Shown piece after piece: positions 63,517 to 64,000 of a stretch of DNA of 64,000 nt. The notes beneath the pieces were generated by a model, which saw only the letters and a program-made list of their open reading frames with translations, was not told the origin of the DNA and ran no database searches. A program made the position numbers and the translations under genes. Within the stretch, counting starts at the first letter, position 1. The number at the start of each line of letters is the position of its first letter. Origin of the DNA: an uncultured Paracoccus sp. (GTDB lineage: Bacteria; Pseudomonadota; Alphaproteobacteria; Rhodobacterales; Rhodobacteraceae); contig NZ_CALMYP010000024.1 of the NCBI RefSeq assembly GCF_937873615.1, forward strand, positions 1-64,000, in the 5' to 3' direction.

Positions 63517-64000
63517 ATGACCGACAACAAGGCGTTTCCACAGTCGATCCTGATCACCGGAGCGGCGGGCAATCTGGGACAGGTCACCGCCCGCGCGCTG
63601 AGCGACCGGCTGCGCGCCGGCCAGATCAGGCATCTGCGGCTGGCCGATATCCGGCCCATCCCCGCCGTCGAGGGGGTCGAGGCGATCCAGACCCCGATCA
63701 GCAGCCGCGAGGTCGCCTTCGACCTGGCCGAGGGCATGGACGCGATCATCCACCTGTCCGGCATCCCGACCGAAGGCACATGGGAAGCGCTGATCCCCGC
63801 CAATATCGCGGCCACCGCGCATCTCTGGGATGCGGCTGTGGCGCATGGGGTGGACCGGGTCCTGTTTGCCAGTTCGAACCACGCGGTCGGCATGTATCCG
63901 GTCGATCGGACCGTCGATCACAGCGCCCCGCCTTGCCCCGACAGCCGTTACGGTCTGACCAAGGCCTTCGGGGAACAGCTTGCCGCGCTTTACGCCGCCA
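63517..64000 (+). CDS. Uronate dehydrogenase-like NAD-dependent epimerase/dehydratase family protein (partial, 3' end outside window)
   Basis: 161 residues are visible before the window ends. ILITGAAGNLGQVTARAL (GxxGxxG at 15-21) is the NAD site; VLFASSNHAVGMYPVD near residue 116 and PDSRYGLTKAFGEQLA with Tyr145 and Lys149 match uronate dehydrogenases, which oxidise glucuronate or galacturonate to aldarolactones. GGGGGAGGAA precedes two adjacent ATGs, of which the second is better spaced. It diverges from an enolase-family and a DHDPS-family gene, matching the oxidative uronate pathway. Confidence 0.78.
   Translation, partial: MTDNKAFPQSILITGAAGNLGQVTARALSDRLRAGQIRHLRLADIRPIPAVEGVEAIQTPISSREVAFDLAEGMDAIIHLSGIPTEGTWEALIPANIAATAHLWDAAVAHGVDRVLFASSNHAVGMYPVDRTVDHSAPPCPDSRYGLTKAFGEQLAALYAA

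Overview
The window is GC-rich, densely packed bacterial chromosome of an alphaproteobacterium in the Rhodobacteraceae/Paracoccaceae, most like Paracoccus. Evidence: a nirC-F-DL-G-H-J-N heme d1 cluster with nirD and nirL fused, Rhodobacteraceae-type conserved hypotheticals (DUF6478-like, a rhomboid without catalytic residues), the carboxynorspermidine route to polyamines, several TRAP transporter genes, and many 1-4 base stop/start overlaps. I count about 64 coding genes (one running off the right edge) and one deletion remnant. I found no tRNA, rRNA, CRISPR array, insertion sequence or prophage. Apart from the AsnC-like folds of the siroheme decarboxylase subunits there is no dedicated transcription factor in the window, although several clear palindromic operators are present.

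Left part (1-36.8 kb) is mostly housekeeping. It holds lpdA, a DUF924 protein and an MFS carrier, queA, map with a BadF-type sugar kinase, a CinA/MoaB-domain protein with a GNAT enzyme, and cardiolipin synthase. Then come accD-folC, zapE-GDPD-RidA, an FMN reductase, smc, lrgAB with a FemAB-like acyltransferase, a GST, N-formylglutamate amidohydrolase, pyk, and rpmI-rplT with its own promoter and terminator. A carboxylesterase, an orphan STAS/anti-sigma kinase pair, the polyamine pair nspC plus carboxynorspermidine dehydrogenase, an AI-2E permease, hspQ, a lysine 2,3-aminomutase-like radical SAM protein, a DMT exporter and rplM-rpsI complete it.

Middle part (36.4-47.3 kb): a hotdog thioesterase and an enoyl-CoA hydratase diverge, followed by a pseudo-rhomboid and trpS. 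A co-directional minus-strand set follows, in transcription order: D-amino-acid dehydrogenase, TRAP DctP, fused TRAP DctQM, a BASS-type carrier, an Asp/Glu racemase and gamma-glutamyltransferase. Together these look like a scavenging pathway for amino acids or gamma-glutamyl compounds.

Denitrification part (47.5-53.9 kb): nirC, nirF, nirDL, nirG, nirH, nirJ and nirN form one tight operon for the d1 heme of cytochrome cd1 nitrite reductase. A perfect FNR/NNR-type box (TTGAC-N4-GTCAA) stands just upstream of nirC. The structural gene nirS and the methyltransferase gene nirE are not next to it, so the locus is split in this genome.

Right part (53.9-64 kb): a ridA-nagB-ROK kinase amino-sugar operon, an RND efflux pair behind an AT-rich palindrome, and a uronate/sugar-acid locus. 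The last has a uronate dehydrogenase (cut by the window end) diverging from an enolase-superfamily enzyme and a DHDPS-family dehydratase. Between the divergent promoter and the enolase gene lies a scar of about 200 bp in which the beginning of a TRAP dctP is fused out of frame to the very end of a TRAP dctM, so the cluster's own transporter has been deleted.
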